From Gigantopelta aegis (taxonomy: Eukaryota > Mollusca > Gastropoda > Neomphalida > Peltospiridae), in the NCBI RefSeq assembly GCF_016097555.1, contig NC_054702.1, forward strand, positions 106,294,226 through 106,358,225: 64,000 bases of DNA, given 5' to 3'. The notes below the pieces were generated by a model. That model ran no database searches. It saw only the letters and a list, made by a program, of their open reading frames with translations, and was not told where the DNA came from. Within the stretch, counting starts at the first letter, position 1; the number at the start of each line of letters is the position of its first letter. A program made the position numbers and the translations under genes. Below, one piece after another: positions 24,784 through 34,969 of the stretch.

Positions 24784-25993
24784 TGTGACGGAACATGCTC
24801 TTAATTTGTTTTCGCCTGTGGCGATATTAATTGTTTTAGAGGGCCGTGTGCAGTTCCAAATTGCACTTAAGCCCAGATGGGCAACTTGTTACGTGATACC
24901 TTTGCGCGACGGTCGTCTAATACACACCCAGCGCAGTTGTGGAGGCCATGTGGCTAGTAGTTACGTAATATCTCCGGTAGTGCTGTTTATGGCCAGGGGA
25001 TTGCTCGCGGTTTGGCGACAGCCAGTCTGACGATCAGAGAAAAATATACCGGCGTGGTGGTTGTGGAAAATCCACATGATACGTGAGGTACCGCCTTGTA
25101 CCCCCAGGCGATATTCGCTGTCTCTGAGAGTTTTGAATAAATAGCTAGGGTTTTAGAGATATCGAAAAAAGACATAGGAAGGCTCCAGGGGATCGTTGTC
25201 CGTCCACTGAACGATCTCTATTAGTTCAGACGGGACTTTGGTAAATATATATTTTCTGCTCTGTGTATAACCTTGATGTGATTGATGTGACTTTAAATAT
25301 TTTAATACTGTATTATACCAATATTATTTTGACGGTGCTGCCGGTCATCTGACGCAGTAATCTGTAGGCTCACTGTCCTAAATAATTATAAAAAGCTTAA
25401 CCAGTCATCCTAAAGGACCTAGGTAAACTGTAGGTTATTGTCTTTATTGTGATAGGTACCAGTATTAATTCTGTGTTACAGGGTTATTGAATGAGTAGTT
25501 AGGGTTAATTAAAAATTAACCAGTTAGGAATAGTGTTGTAATTCCTTTATTAATTAAGTTCCCCTGGAAGCGTTTCTCCATTATCGCACGTGTGTGTGTG
25601 TTAGCGTCTCTCAATTATCACACGTGTGGGTGTTGTGTCACGGTGAAGTGATTAGCATATTGTGTAAACTAGACACCTAGAGATTATCTAATTACGTGAT
25701 CAGTTCTGGGTTGTTATTATTGTTGTTATTAATTAACTTCTGCGGCAGTACATTTGTCAGCGTAGGTTAATACAGATTCCAAAGTGTATTGTGTTTTTGT
25801 TGTGTTTTCTAGTGAACTAAACGTGCTATAATAATATATACTTTATATAAGATCTTATCTCTGATCATACCTAGACGAGCCACATTAGGGTATAACCGCC
25901 CGTTACAGAGAGATCTAATAGATATACAGTTAGGAGAGATATTTGGACAATCGTGTTTTATTCAGTTACGGGTATTATAGAATCCCCGTGACA
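24784..25993 (+). repeat. 5' LTR of the outer LTR fossil
   Basis: About 1,210 bp, starting TGTGACGG and ending CCCCGTGACA. The downstream bases carry a tRNA-primer-like leader. It is preceded by the target copy ATTAG. Confidence 0.85.
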
Positions 25994-26075
25994 GGAGTAG
26001 AAAATTGGGGCGCTCATCCCGGATCTGAAACGGGACATGCATATTTTAGAAAAGTATTGTTTGTAAATGGGGGCT

Positions 26076-27269
26076 TGTGACGGTACATGCTCTTAATTTC
26101 TTTTCGCCTGTGGCGATATTAATTGTTTTAGAAGGCCGTGTGCAGTTCTAATTGCACTTAGCCAGGTGGACCTTGTTACGTAATACCTCTGCGCGACGAT
26201 CCTCGAGCTATACTTTCTAATACACACCCAGCCAGCTGCGGAGGCCATGTGGCGAGTAGTTACGTAATACCTCCGCGAGTGCGGTTTTTACAACCGTGAT
26301 TTGGCGACGATGGCGACAGCCAGTCTGACGATCAGAGAAAAATATACCGACTCTGGGAGAGGTGGAATATCAGATGATAGGTGAGGTACCGCGGTGTACC
26401 CCCAGGCAATATTCGCTGTCTCTGAGAGTTTTGAATAAATAGCTAGGGTTTAGAGATATCGAGAGAACCTAAAAGGAAGGCTTCCCGGGAACGTTAGTCC
26501 GTTTGGACTTTGGTAAATATATTATTTCTGCTCTGTTGTATAACCTTGATGTGATTGATGTGACTTTAAATATTTTAATGCTGTATTATACCAATATTCT
26601 TTAGACAGTGTCTTCGGTCATCTGACGAAGTAAATCGTAGACTTATTGTTCTAACATTATACGAGTATTTGGTAATATAAAGCTTAGCCAGTAATCCTAG
26701 AGGACCTAGGTAAACTGTAGGTTATTGTCTTTATTGTGATAGGTACCAGTATTAATTCTGTGTTACAAGGTTACTGAATGAGTAGTTAGGGTTAATTAAA
26801 AATTAACCAGTTAGGAATAGTGTTGTAATTCCTTTATTAATTAAGTTCCCCTGGAAGCGTTTCTATATTATCGCACGTGTGTGTGTTAGCGTTTCTCAAT
26901 TATCACACGCGTGGGTGTTTTGTCACGGTGAAGTGATTAGCATATTGTGTAAACTAGACCCTAATTAAGTGATCAGTTCTGGGTTGTTATTATTGTTGTT
27001 GTTATTAATTAAATACTGTGGCAGTACATTTGTCAGCGTAGGTTAATACAGATTCCAAAGTGTATTGTGTTTTTGTTGTGTTTTCTAGTGAACTAAACGT
27101 GCTATAATAATATATACTTTATATAAGATCGTATCTCTGATCATACCTAGACGAGCCAAAGCGGTTTTGAACTGCCCGTTACAGAGAGATCTAATAGATA
27201 TACAGTTAGGAGAGATATTTGGACAATCGTGTTTTATTCAGTTACGGGTATTATAGAATCCCCGTGACA
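26076..27269 (+). mobile_element. Nested solo LTR, related subtype
   Basis: About 1,194 bp, with the same TGTGACGG...CCCCGTGACA ends. It has its own 5-bp target duplication GGGCT (26071-26075 and 27270-27274) inside the leader of the outer element. It differs in subtype from the two outer LTR parts, for example just before the shared GCCCGTTACAG block. This is therefore a second insertion reduced to a solo LTR, not a third LTR of the same element. Confidence 0.85.
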
Positions 27270-27359
27270 GGGCTTTATAAATTAATTTTACAAATTAACT
27301 AGAAGTAGCAACGTTGTTCACTAGAAAATTAATTAATAATAAGTGCGTCATATCTAAAC

Positions 27360-27650
27360 ATGGATAAGAATTTGCTGGATAGGCCTACGCTCAGTGTAGT
27401 GGAGATTAAACGAGCACGTAAGGCCGCGTTAGTTGAAATCGCGGGTGAACGAGAAATTGATTTAACATCAGCTAAAACCTTAGGATGTATAAGGACAATT
27501 ATTATCCAGGAAGTTTTTGGTGATAGTCCTGTTATGGAAGACAGTGAGATTGTTCCAGAGATAGAGATAAATGAGTTAAGTGTGGAACAACAATTAGCTT
27601 TTAAAAAGCTTGAGTACGAAAGAGAAGAACGTGCATTAGATAGAGAGAGA
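27360..27650 (+). pseudogene. gag-like start of the LTR fossil
   Basis: A lone coding-like stretch starting MDKNLLDRPTLS. It is charged and helical, and leads into a Glu/Arg-rich repeat of the sort seen in gag proteins of invertebrate LTR elements. It is a remnant only and carries no conserved enzymatic motif. Confidence 0.55.
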
Positions 27651-27668
27651 TAGAGAGAGATAGAGAAT

Positions 27669-27749
<81 letters not shown>

Positions 27750-27832
27750 AGGGATAGAGAGAAAGAAGATAGAGAGGGATAGAGAGAGGGAGAGAGAAAG
27801 AGAAGATAGAGATAGAGAAAAAGAAGATAGGT

Positions 27833-28176
27833 GATTAGCATATTGTGTAAACTAGACACCTAGAGATTATCTAATTAAGTGATCAGTTCTGGGTTGTTAT
27901 TATTGTTGTTATTAATTAACTTCTGCGGCAGTACATTTGTCAGCGTAGGTTAATACAGATTCCAAAGTGTATTGTGTTTTTGTTGTGTTTTCTAGTGAAC
28001 TAAACGTGCTATAATAATATATACTTTATATAAGATCTTATCTCTGATCATACCTAGACGAGCCACATTAGGGTATAACCGCCCGTTACAGAGAGATCTA
28101 ATAGATATACAGTTAGGAGAGATATTTGGACAATCGTGTTTTATTCAGTTACGGGTATTATAGAATCCCCGTGACA
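27833..28176 (+). repeat. Partial 3' LTR of the outer LTR fossil
   Basis: Matches the last third of the LTR at 24784-25993 almost base for base and ends CCCCGTGACA directly before the target copy ATTAG (28177-28181). Confidence 0.85.
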
Positions 28177-28181
28177 ATTAG

Positions 28182-28876
28182 GTATAACAATTATTCAGGA
28201 GCGGATGCAGAGTTCTATCCTGTGCTAGTTTCGATTAAGTAAACTAGTTTTGGAGTGGCAGTCCTCTTTGAACAGTGTAGGAAGGATGTATTGTCTAGTA
28301 AAGGAACTCCTCAAGAGTGGCTGTCCTTCTATAGACGAGATACTAGATATTGATTCATGGATTTAACCACAAATTTACTAAATGGCCATTCGACTCTACG
28401 TTGTGCAGGGGTACGGTTTTGATTATGAATAACACTCAAGGCTGGCATTTATCATAGTTTGACACCCAATAGCCGATGTAATTTTCGTGCTGGTTAAACA
28501 TCCATCCATTCATTCATTCATTTTTGATTATGGATAACGGTTTTGTTCAGATTGTAGGTCCCCACTAAACACAGCATCTTCTCCTGGGTCTGCGCCTGAT
28601 TATATTCCTTTCACGAGTCAGACCCAGGTGGGCGGTCTTGAACCTTAATTGGAAATAGTCCACCTCTGCATCTTTTTGACAATATAACAATAACAATACA
28701 GCAACGACAACAATAATTTTACAAATACCTTGACTGGCATGTGCTACTAACTAAACAATGTACTGAGGTGTCCTCAAACATTTCTTATTAACTATGCACT
28801 TAAATTTTTTTTAAAATAAAGTGATTATTACAGATTTCTTCAAAAGAACATGACAAGTAAATAACTAAATTAGCAT
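28182..28876. other. Non-coding, SINE tail remnants
   Basis: GACACCCAATAGCCGATG near 28461 and AACCTTAATTGGAAATAG near 28640 are pieces of the SINE C and A tails. A CATT run lies near 28503. Confidence 0.55.
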
Positions 28877-28920
28877 TTTATTCGTAATAAATAATTAATT
28901 AATTAAAATTGTAAAATGTT

Positions 28921-30075
28921 TCAGCATTGTTCCTCGGTTTCCTCGGGATCGTATTGTCTTTCAGGACGAATCAGCTTCTTGACCTTGTTCTTCAGCTGTC
29001 TGCTGTGTTCCAGCAGACGACGAGTCTCGGACCGCCTGTTCTGCATCTCAGCCATGATCCCAGCCACCGTGGTGCGCCCAACCGCTGGCGAGCGCCCGTA
29101 CAACTCGTACTTCGTTAGAGCCGTTTTCGGTCGCTTCCGTCCGTATTCCTCACCGGGAAGGAGTGCATATGGGTCAGCAATGGTCGGCCGCCTGGTTTGC
29201 CAAGGCAAGTCACTGGCCACTTGTCCAAAAATGGAACTCCTGCGTATTGTTACGGCAGTCTGTGGCCGTTTCGAAATCCCTTTATTTGGCGGTATGGAAT
29301 GAGTGAAACGTTCTTGAGATACAGTTTGTGGTCGAGGTGGTAATATTATGTTTCTGATTACTGGTACGTCTTGAATGTTTCTGTTACTTACTCCGTCGCC
29401 ATACGCTAGACTAGATGATCTGTTCCTAGACCGAAGGAGCAGGGTATCTGGGACTAGAGACACTCTGCGTATACCTTGAGAAACACCCGATACTGGCCGA
29501 CTCCTTCTGTTGTCTTTACTAGAACCAGAGGTCTGGCAAACTCCTTCTGCAATATTATACATTGTTCTGTTGGAATTCATATCGGCAGGGTTAGGTACAA
29601 TTAAAATGCCTATCTTTCGGTGTCTTTCTTGCTTTCGTCGTCCCTTTCCGTAAGCTTGTAATATGTCATCAAGGACAGTAATGCAGGTCATCTCTGCACG
29701 TTTTTCTGGAAAACAATATTCAGATTGCGGTGAGTAGCTCCTCTTCTGACGATGACAGACATTTTGCTCTTCTGCGTTATTCGAGGAATGGTCGTTATCC
29801 ATTACGTCGACAGGCATCACGGACACTCGCCTGCACCTCAGTCTAGGGTCTTTAGCCATGGCCCTGGTGTCCGGCTGGTCGTACTCGTTGAGCCCCACCC
29901 ACGTGTTGGAGAGGTTGGCCAAGAAGACGCTGCAGTCCCTCTGAGATTCAAGGATCTCCTTCTGGGCAGCCTTGTGTTCATTCTCCATAATCTTCAGCTT
30001 CACGTCAACCTGTCGCTGCAGAATCCTGTTCTTGTGTCGCATCAGTCGCTCGGTCATGCTCATGTCTGACGTCAT
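28921..30075 (-). CDS. Uncharacterised basic protein, single visible coding exon (384 aa)
   Basis: I do not recognise this protein. The chosen start is the ATG at 30075, because a good 3' splice site (TTCAG) ends at 30086 and only ten exon bases, GCAAGTCAAA, precede that ATG. The open frame extends seven residues further upstream, but those codons are partly intronic. At least one 5' untranslated exon must lie at higher coordinates. An AATAAA signal on this strand (28877-28882) lies about 40 bases past the TGA stop. Residues about 5-45 are charged and likely helical or coiled coil. The middle is low-complexity and rich in Ser, Arg and Asn. Three related short motifs, RPQTV, RPQTA and RPKTA, fall near residues 246, 269 and 314. 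A second charged helical stretch covers about 341-369, followed by an acidic C-terminus ending in Cys. There is no signal peptide or membrane segment. Length, codon use and the splice and poly(A) context support a real gene. A cytoskeletal or ciliary scaffold role is only a guess. Confidence 0.8.
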   Translation of the reverse strand: MTSDMSMTERLMRHKNRILQRQVDVKLKIMENEHKAAQKEILESQRDCSVFLANLSNTWVGLNEYDQPDTRAMAKDPRLRCRRVSVMPVDVMDNDHSSNNAEEQNVCHRQKRSYSPQSEYCFPEKRAEMTCITVLDDILQAYGKGRRKQERHRKIGILIVPNPADMNSNRTMYNIAEGVCQTSGSSKDNRRSRPVSGVSQGIRRVSLVPDTLLLRSRNRSSSLAYGDGVSNRNIQDVPVIRNIILPPRPQTVSQERFTHSIPPNKGISKRPQTAVTIRRSSIFGQVASDLPWQTRRPTIADPYALLPGEEYGRKRPKTALTKYELYGRSPAVGRTTVAGIMAEMQNRRSETRRLLEHSRQLKNKVKKLIRPERQYDPEETEEQC

Positions 30076-30085
30076 TTTGACTTGC

Positions 30086-31048
30086 CTGAAATACACACGA
30101 GATTAACGTAAAGGTGATGTCTAACATCAGAAGGGCAACAGAATGTGCATGACCTGTGTAAAATGTAAATGCTTGACTTGACTTTAGAGTTTTTTCATGT
30201 TCATATTCCACGAAGGTTTCGAGCATGTCTATCCCGACTTTATTAAATTTTGATGCACATTCCAAATAAAAATAATACATACAGAGCTCTAGGATTTTAT
30301 TTTTATTTTTTTATTTTTGGTCGCAAGAAAGATCGGGCTATCTAAATTTAAATAAACTATAGTATTTATCCTTACAATTAATTGCCCCTTAGACTAAAAA
30401 GAGAGGGGGATGTTGGCTAGGAGGGGGGGGGGGGGGGCAGTCACCCGCGCCCAGGAAGTTTTGTTATTGGTTGGGATTAAGAAAGAAGGAGGGGCATAAA
30501 TCGTATCGGGAACGTTGGCGTGGACGGCAGCATGGGGGGAAAAGGGGGGGGGGGGCAAGGTTGTCCCCGGACCAATGTAAATACGCAGATTTTGAGTAAA
30601 TGTCAGTTGAATATACACATATTTCGAAATAGATATTTACTAATAACAACACAACACGAGTGTATGCAAATCAGACGTATTTTTATGGATTGTTTTATCA
30701 CCACAGGCTAGACTAACTGTTTTATTGTTGGGCTCAAGTAGATCGTTATTAGAGACTAGAGGCACCTTTTGTAGACCACTAATGACACTTGATACATAAT
30801 GACTCTTACACCAACATCTGAAGTAGTGTAGTCTGTTTACGTTTTGCTTTGATTAAACAAAGAAGATTACAAAGACAAAGAGAAGATATTTATGATAACA
30901 AAAGCAAGACACGAACGGATAAACTGAAATACATTGGATTCACTCAGGAAAATGTTAGTATAGGGAACTCGCAAAAGAAAATGGCCGAGTTAAGTACTAG
31001 TATATGACGCGTAGAAGATTTGAATTATCAAAAGGAGATAGACAGTAT
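30086..31048. other. Upstream of the 28921-30075 gene; no promoter identified
   Basis: Begins as an intron of the minus-strand gene. The repeat shared with 3206-3265 lies inverted at 30195-30245. Poly-G runs at 30420-30437 and 30538-30554. The 5' exon was not found. Confidence 0.5.
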
Positions 31049-31364
31049 GGTACCATTGAAGCAAGACGATTTGTTTTCTCCAGAAACTATAATATTTGGG
31101 TGGGAGGGGGTTCAAGCAGTTATTTTTGGTACCATTGAAGCAAGACGATTTGTTTTCTCCAGAAACTATAATATTTGGGTGGGAGGGGGTTCAAGCAGTT
31201 ATTTATGGTACCATTGAAGCAAGACGATTTGTTTTCTCCAGAAACTATAATATTTGGGTGGGAGGGGGTTCAAGCCGTTATTTATGGTACCATTGAAGCA
31301 AGACGATTTGTTTTCTCCAGAAACTATAATATTTGGGTGGGAGTGGGTTCAAGCAGTTATTTAT
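31049..31364. repeat. 79-bp tandem repeat, 4 copies
   Basis: The unit runs GGTACCATTGAAGCAAGACG...GTTCAAGCAGTTATTTATG. It has exactly 79-base spacing and very few differences. As 79 is not a multiple of three it is not coding. Confidence 0.93.
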
Positions 31365-31514
31365 GATGTCTGAAGTGTGTGCTGAGATACAGACACCCGG
31401 GTTAAAGTTCTAAGTGAGCCGCCCCATCGCATCTGATGCGTGAGCTCTCCCACGAAGCTACATGCCTCTCCCAGGCTAATCAAGTATGCTGCCTGTTGTA
31501 TCCTAAATGTGCAG

Positions 31515-31640
31515 GGCGGTTGGCCTATTAGGCTATATCTGGTTCCAGCCAGTGCTCCACAAGTGGTGAAACAAAGGACGTGATATGTACTATCCTGTCT
31601 GTGGGATGCTGAATATAAAAGATCCCTTCTCCCACCCACC
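31515..31640 (+). mobile_element. SINE B/C fragment
   Basis: GGTTCCAGCCAGTGCTCCAC, ACTATCCTGTCTGTGGGATG and ATAAAAGATCCCTT are family B/C body. It begins a nest of five SINE pieces that runs to about 32332. Confidence 0.75.
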
Positions 31641-31674
31641 CCAACCCCTTTCTCTGTCCTGGACGGAGGGTTCG

Positions 31675-31856
31675 GAAGCGCAAATAAAAGATCGCTTGCT
31701 GCCTGTCGTAAAAGAGTAGCCTATGTGGCGACAACGGGTTTCCTCTAAAAACAGTGTCAGAATGACCATATGTTTGACGTCCAATAGCCGATGATAAGAT
31801 ACAAAATCAATGTGCTCTAGTGGCGTCGTTAAATAAAACAAAGTTTACTTTTTAGG
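31675..31856 (+). mobile_element. SINE-D tail fragment
   Basis: Starts at GGAAGCGCAAATAAAAGATC and keeps the rest of family D to GTCGTTAAATAAAACAAAG. The head is absent. Confidence 0.85.
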
Positions 31857-31877
31857 GGACGGAGGAGCCGAAATGGG

Positions 31878-31948
31878 CTGACACCCGAGCCAATAACAGG
31901 CGTGTGCTACAACAGCTTGCTCTGAATGTGCACGTTAAACCCTGACCT
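31878..31948 (-). mobile_element. Repeat family E copy
   Basis: Reverse copy of the family E block (GCGTGTGCTACAACAGCTTGC, then TGAATGTGCACGTTAAACCC). Confidence 0.7.
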
Positions 31949-31961
31949 AATCCAAAGGAGT

Positions 31962-32067
31962 AGTCCATTGCATGTCGGAGGCAGGTTTCCTCTCTCATCC
32001 TCTGTGTGGTCCTCGACTACATGTCCGACGCCATATAACCGTAATCTGTTGAGTGTACCGTTAAGTA
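31962..32067 (+). mobile_element. SINE-B tail fragment
   Basis: GGTTTCCTCTCTCATCCTCTGTGTGGTCC, then CATGTCCGACGCCATATAACCG, is the family B tail half. It abuts the next SINE-B copy. Confidence 0.7.
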
Positions 32068-32332
32068 CAGGAGCGGGACGTAGCTCAGTGGTACAGCGCT
32101 CGCCTGATGTGTCGGTGGGCTCATTGGGCTATTTCTCGTTCCAGCCAATGCTCCACAAGTGGTGTAACAAAGGCCGTCTGTGGGATGGTGCATATAAAAG
32201 ATCCCTTGCTGCTAATCGAAAAGAGTATTCCATGAAGTGGCGACAGCGGGATTCCTCTCTCAATATCTGTGTTTTCGTCGTTAGTACGTCGTTAAATAAA
32301 ACATTTCCTTCCTTCGTTAAATAAAGCATTCC
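32068..32332 (+). mobile_element. SINE-B, near full length
   Basis: Head AGGAGCGGGACGTAGCTCAG, then GCTCCACAAGTGGTGTAAC, GCATATAAAAGATCCCTTGC and GAAGTGGCGACAGCGGG, ending in GTCGTTAAATAAAACATTTCC and short CTTC repeats. Confidence 0.88.
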
Positions 32333-32480
32333 TTCCTTCCTTCCGAATGAGCAACTTTGGGTCCAGTTTTTTGAAGGAATGAAAGGTTGCATGTAGCAGC
32401 AGTAAATTTGGCCACATAATATATTAGCATGGTTGTCAATATGTTTAAACTACCATTTCGTTGTTGGGTACCGTAAAGAC

Positions 32481-32603
32481 CAGGGGCCTAATTCACTAAA
32501 CACTCGTAACTTTGCGATCTCGCACTGCAATGCTAAAAGACTTACAAAGAGGATGCTTTGTTGTCTAGCAGAGCCTAAGAGACCTTTGTGAATTAGGCCC
32601 CAG
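32481..32603. mobile_element. MITE-like element with GGGGCCTAATTCAC ends
   Basis: CAGGGGCCTAATTCAC at the left faces GTGAATTAGGCCCCAG at the right, an inverted repeat of about 14-16 bases on a 123-bp element. Similar in style to 12704-12965. Confidence 0.7.
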
Positions 32604-32897
32604 TATAATAGTGTGGTTGGTTGTAAATTATTCTGGTATGCTGTGCGGATTGTGTTGCCTGCCCCCACTCACACCACCCAGATGATCCTTTTTGGACCAC
32701 CCCTTGTTACATTAGCCTTGAAATGAAAAGGAACACAGTGGTTACAGCCGCATAATATTATGTTGCTAGTAATCGTAGGCTATTTGGGTCACAAATATGG
32801 TGTCATACATATGATAATCTCTACACGTGTACTAGTACACTGAGAGACATAAATAACGCAATGACAAACAACTGTATATTTTCTTATAGAAATGTCA

Positions 32898-33294
32898 GAC
32901 CGGCCTCGGTGGCGTCGTGGCAGGCCATCGGTCTACAGGCTGGTAGGTACTGGGTTCGGATCCCAGTCGAGGCATGGGATTTTTAATCGAGATACCGACT
33001 CCAAACCCTGAGTGAGTGCTCCGCAAGGCTCAATGGGTAGGTGTAAACCACTTGCACCGACCAGTGATCCATAACTGGTTCAACAAAGGCCATGGTTTGT
33101 GCTATCCTGCCTGTGGGAAGCGCAAATAAAAGATCCCTTGCTGCCTGTCGTAAAAAGAGTAGCCTATGTGGCGACAGCGGGTTTCCTCTAAAAACAGTGT
33201 CAGAATGACCATATGTTTGACGTCCAATAGCCGATGATAAGATAAAAAATCAATGTGCTCTAGCGGCGTCGTTAAATAAAACAAACTTTACTTT
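32898..33294 (+). mobile_element. SINE-D, full length, with 14-bp target duplication
   Basis: All family D parts are present. The direct repeat TTATAGAAATGTCA flanks it at 32884-32897 and 33295-33308. Confidence 0.94.
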
Positions 33295-33635
33295 TTATAG
33301 AAATGTCATAACGTATATATTAAGCATGTGGACAAATGGCATATTGGTAACAGCTGTATTTAAAACCAGATGTTTGTTGAAATCGGCGGGGGGGGGGGGG
33401 GGGGGGGGGGTTGGTGCGTTTGAAGCAAAACAATACCCATATATCTTGGTGTTTATTTCAGTAACACAGCACTGCATAATCGTTTTGCACCTGTATTGCA
33501 TTCACTCGTCTCCGTCTAAAAGCAACCGGGTTTATTGTTGGCTTAACATTGGACTGCTGGTGCTCCCTTGCACTTGCCAGTGCAGGCGTCCTTTCTCTAA
33601 CCCCCCCCCCCCCCCCCAACTCTTTCCTGTGTCCA

Positions 33636-33692
33636 GGATAGGCGTGTGCTACAACAGCTTGCTCTGAATGTGCACGTAAACCTCTTTCACTT
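33636..33692 (-). mobile_element. Repeat family E copy
   Basis: Reverse copy of the family E block, GCGTGTGCTACAACAGCTTGC to TGTGCACGTAAACC, just after a poly-C run (33600-33617). Confidence 0.65.
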
Positions 33693-33981
33693 CACTTGTT
33701 GGCTTTTTGTTTGTTGGTGGGGGTTTTTTTGTTGTTGTTGGGTTGTTGTTTTTTTTGTGGGGGGGGGGGTTGTTTTCTGTTTACTAGAATTTGTTCCATA
33801 TCTCAATAAGTAATGCTAAAAAAATGCAACTGTTTTATTTGTGAGGGTTTTTTGTGGGGGGTTTTTGTATTTCAAATAGATTTTATTCCTTTTTTTCGAT
33901 TTGAACAATATCTTCTTTCAGTTACAGTTGTTATGAACACGTCTTTTATCCGCATGCTTAATATGTAGGATATGGTAGTTC

Positions 33982-34156
33982 CAGGGCCGTAGCTAGCTGG
34001 GGGGGGGGGGGGGGGGGGAGGAGAGAGAAAACAATCCGGAAAGCATTATAGAAACTTAAAGAAAATTCTCTTCTTAACTGTTTAAGGAGTTTTAGACTAT
34101 TAACTACGCAGTTGCCCCCCCCCCCCCCCCAACAAAAACTCCTAACTACGGCCCTG
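33982..34156. mobile_element. MITE with CAGGGCCGTAG ends and 5-bp target duplication
   Basis: Ends CAGGGCCGTAG and CTACGGCCCTG, flanked by AGTTC at 33977-33981 and 34157-34161. The interior carries a poly-G run near the left end and a poly-C run near the right end, so the long arms are themselves complementary. Same family as 20544-20738. Confidence 0.85.
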
Positions 34157-34207
34157 AGTTCTATATCGGTGAAATAAAACACCCCTTGCGTTATTTATAC
34201 CTATCAA

Positions 34208-34460
34208 GTGGCGGGATGTAGCCCAATGGTAAAGCGCTCGCTCGTCATTTAGCTACTGCACCACGACTGGTATATCAAAGGCCGTGCTAGCCTGTCTGTG
34301 GGATAGTGAATATAAAATATCCCTTGCTATTCATAGAAAAATGTAGCGGGTTTGCCCTCTAAGACTATAAGTCAAAAATTACAAAATGTTTGACACCCAA
34401 TAGCCGATGATTAATAAATCAATATGCTCTAGTGGTGTCGTTAAACAAAATAAACCTTTT
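34208..34460 (+). mobile_element. SINE-C, near full length
   Basis: Head GGCGGGATGTAGCCCAATGG, GCACCACGACTGGTATATC, CCCTTGCTATTCATAG, TTTGACACCCAATAGCCGATG and the tail TCGTTAAACAAAATAAACC. Part of the head is missing. Confidence 0.9.
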
Positions 34461-34969
34461 TTTATATACCTATCACTATATTAAAAAAAACCCGCCCTGT
34501 TGGCGGATTAACAAAAGTTAACAGTAGCTTAATTTTGTCTGATTATAGTGAAGTGACACCAAATTTATTTATTGAAGAGAAAACGATTAGTTTTGTTTTT
34601 TTGTGGATTTGTGTGATGGCCAAGTTTATAGTACTGATTATAACAATGAAGGTCTGCATTATCCGACTCAGAAATTATGACATTGGACCAAATGATGCTT
34701 GAATAACGGAATTGTTTCAATCAAAATTAAAACGTACGGATATTGAATTAATTATCAATAATTGTGTATATAAATCAAGTTAACATATTGTATTACGTAA
34801 TATTGTGAAATAGTCTTTTGATGCTTTCTCTTCTCTGTTTCAACATTTTACAATATATCTTAACTAATAACGAGTTTGACATCAAAATAATAGCGTGTGG
34901 TATGTTTTCCGCGTGGAACTCGTCGATGTAATCTTATGACTATTATGATTTCATTTATACATGTGTAAC

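Larger units (their letters stand above)
24784..28176 (+). mobile_element. LTR retrotransposon fossil (probably Ty3/Gypsy), with a nested solo LTR
   Basis: The outer element begins with a full LTR (24784-25993, TG...CA) and ends with part of a second LTR (about 27833-28176) of the same subtype. The duplicated 5-bp target ATTAG flanks it at 24779-24783 and 28177-28181. Between them lie a leader with a primer-binding-like GGGG(C)GCTCATCC segment just after the first LTR, a solo LTR of a related subtype, and a short gag-like reading segment from 27360 that runs into a GA-rich charged repeat. Most of the coding interior is absent, so it is broken. The two outer LTR parts are nearly identical, so the insertion is probably young. 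Gypsy is inferred from the general look; no pol domain remains to confirm it. Confidence 0.85.

Noticed and set aside
26076-27269. A third LTR of the same element (tandem LTR element)
   Set aside because: It has its own target duplication GGGCT and a different subtype, so it is a separate solo insertion.
28916-29302. 128-codon plus-strand frame
   Set aside because: It is the antisense of the 28921-30075 gene.
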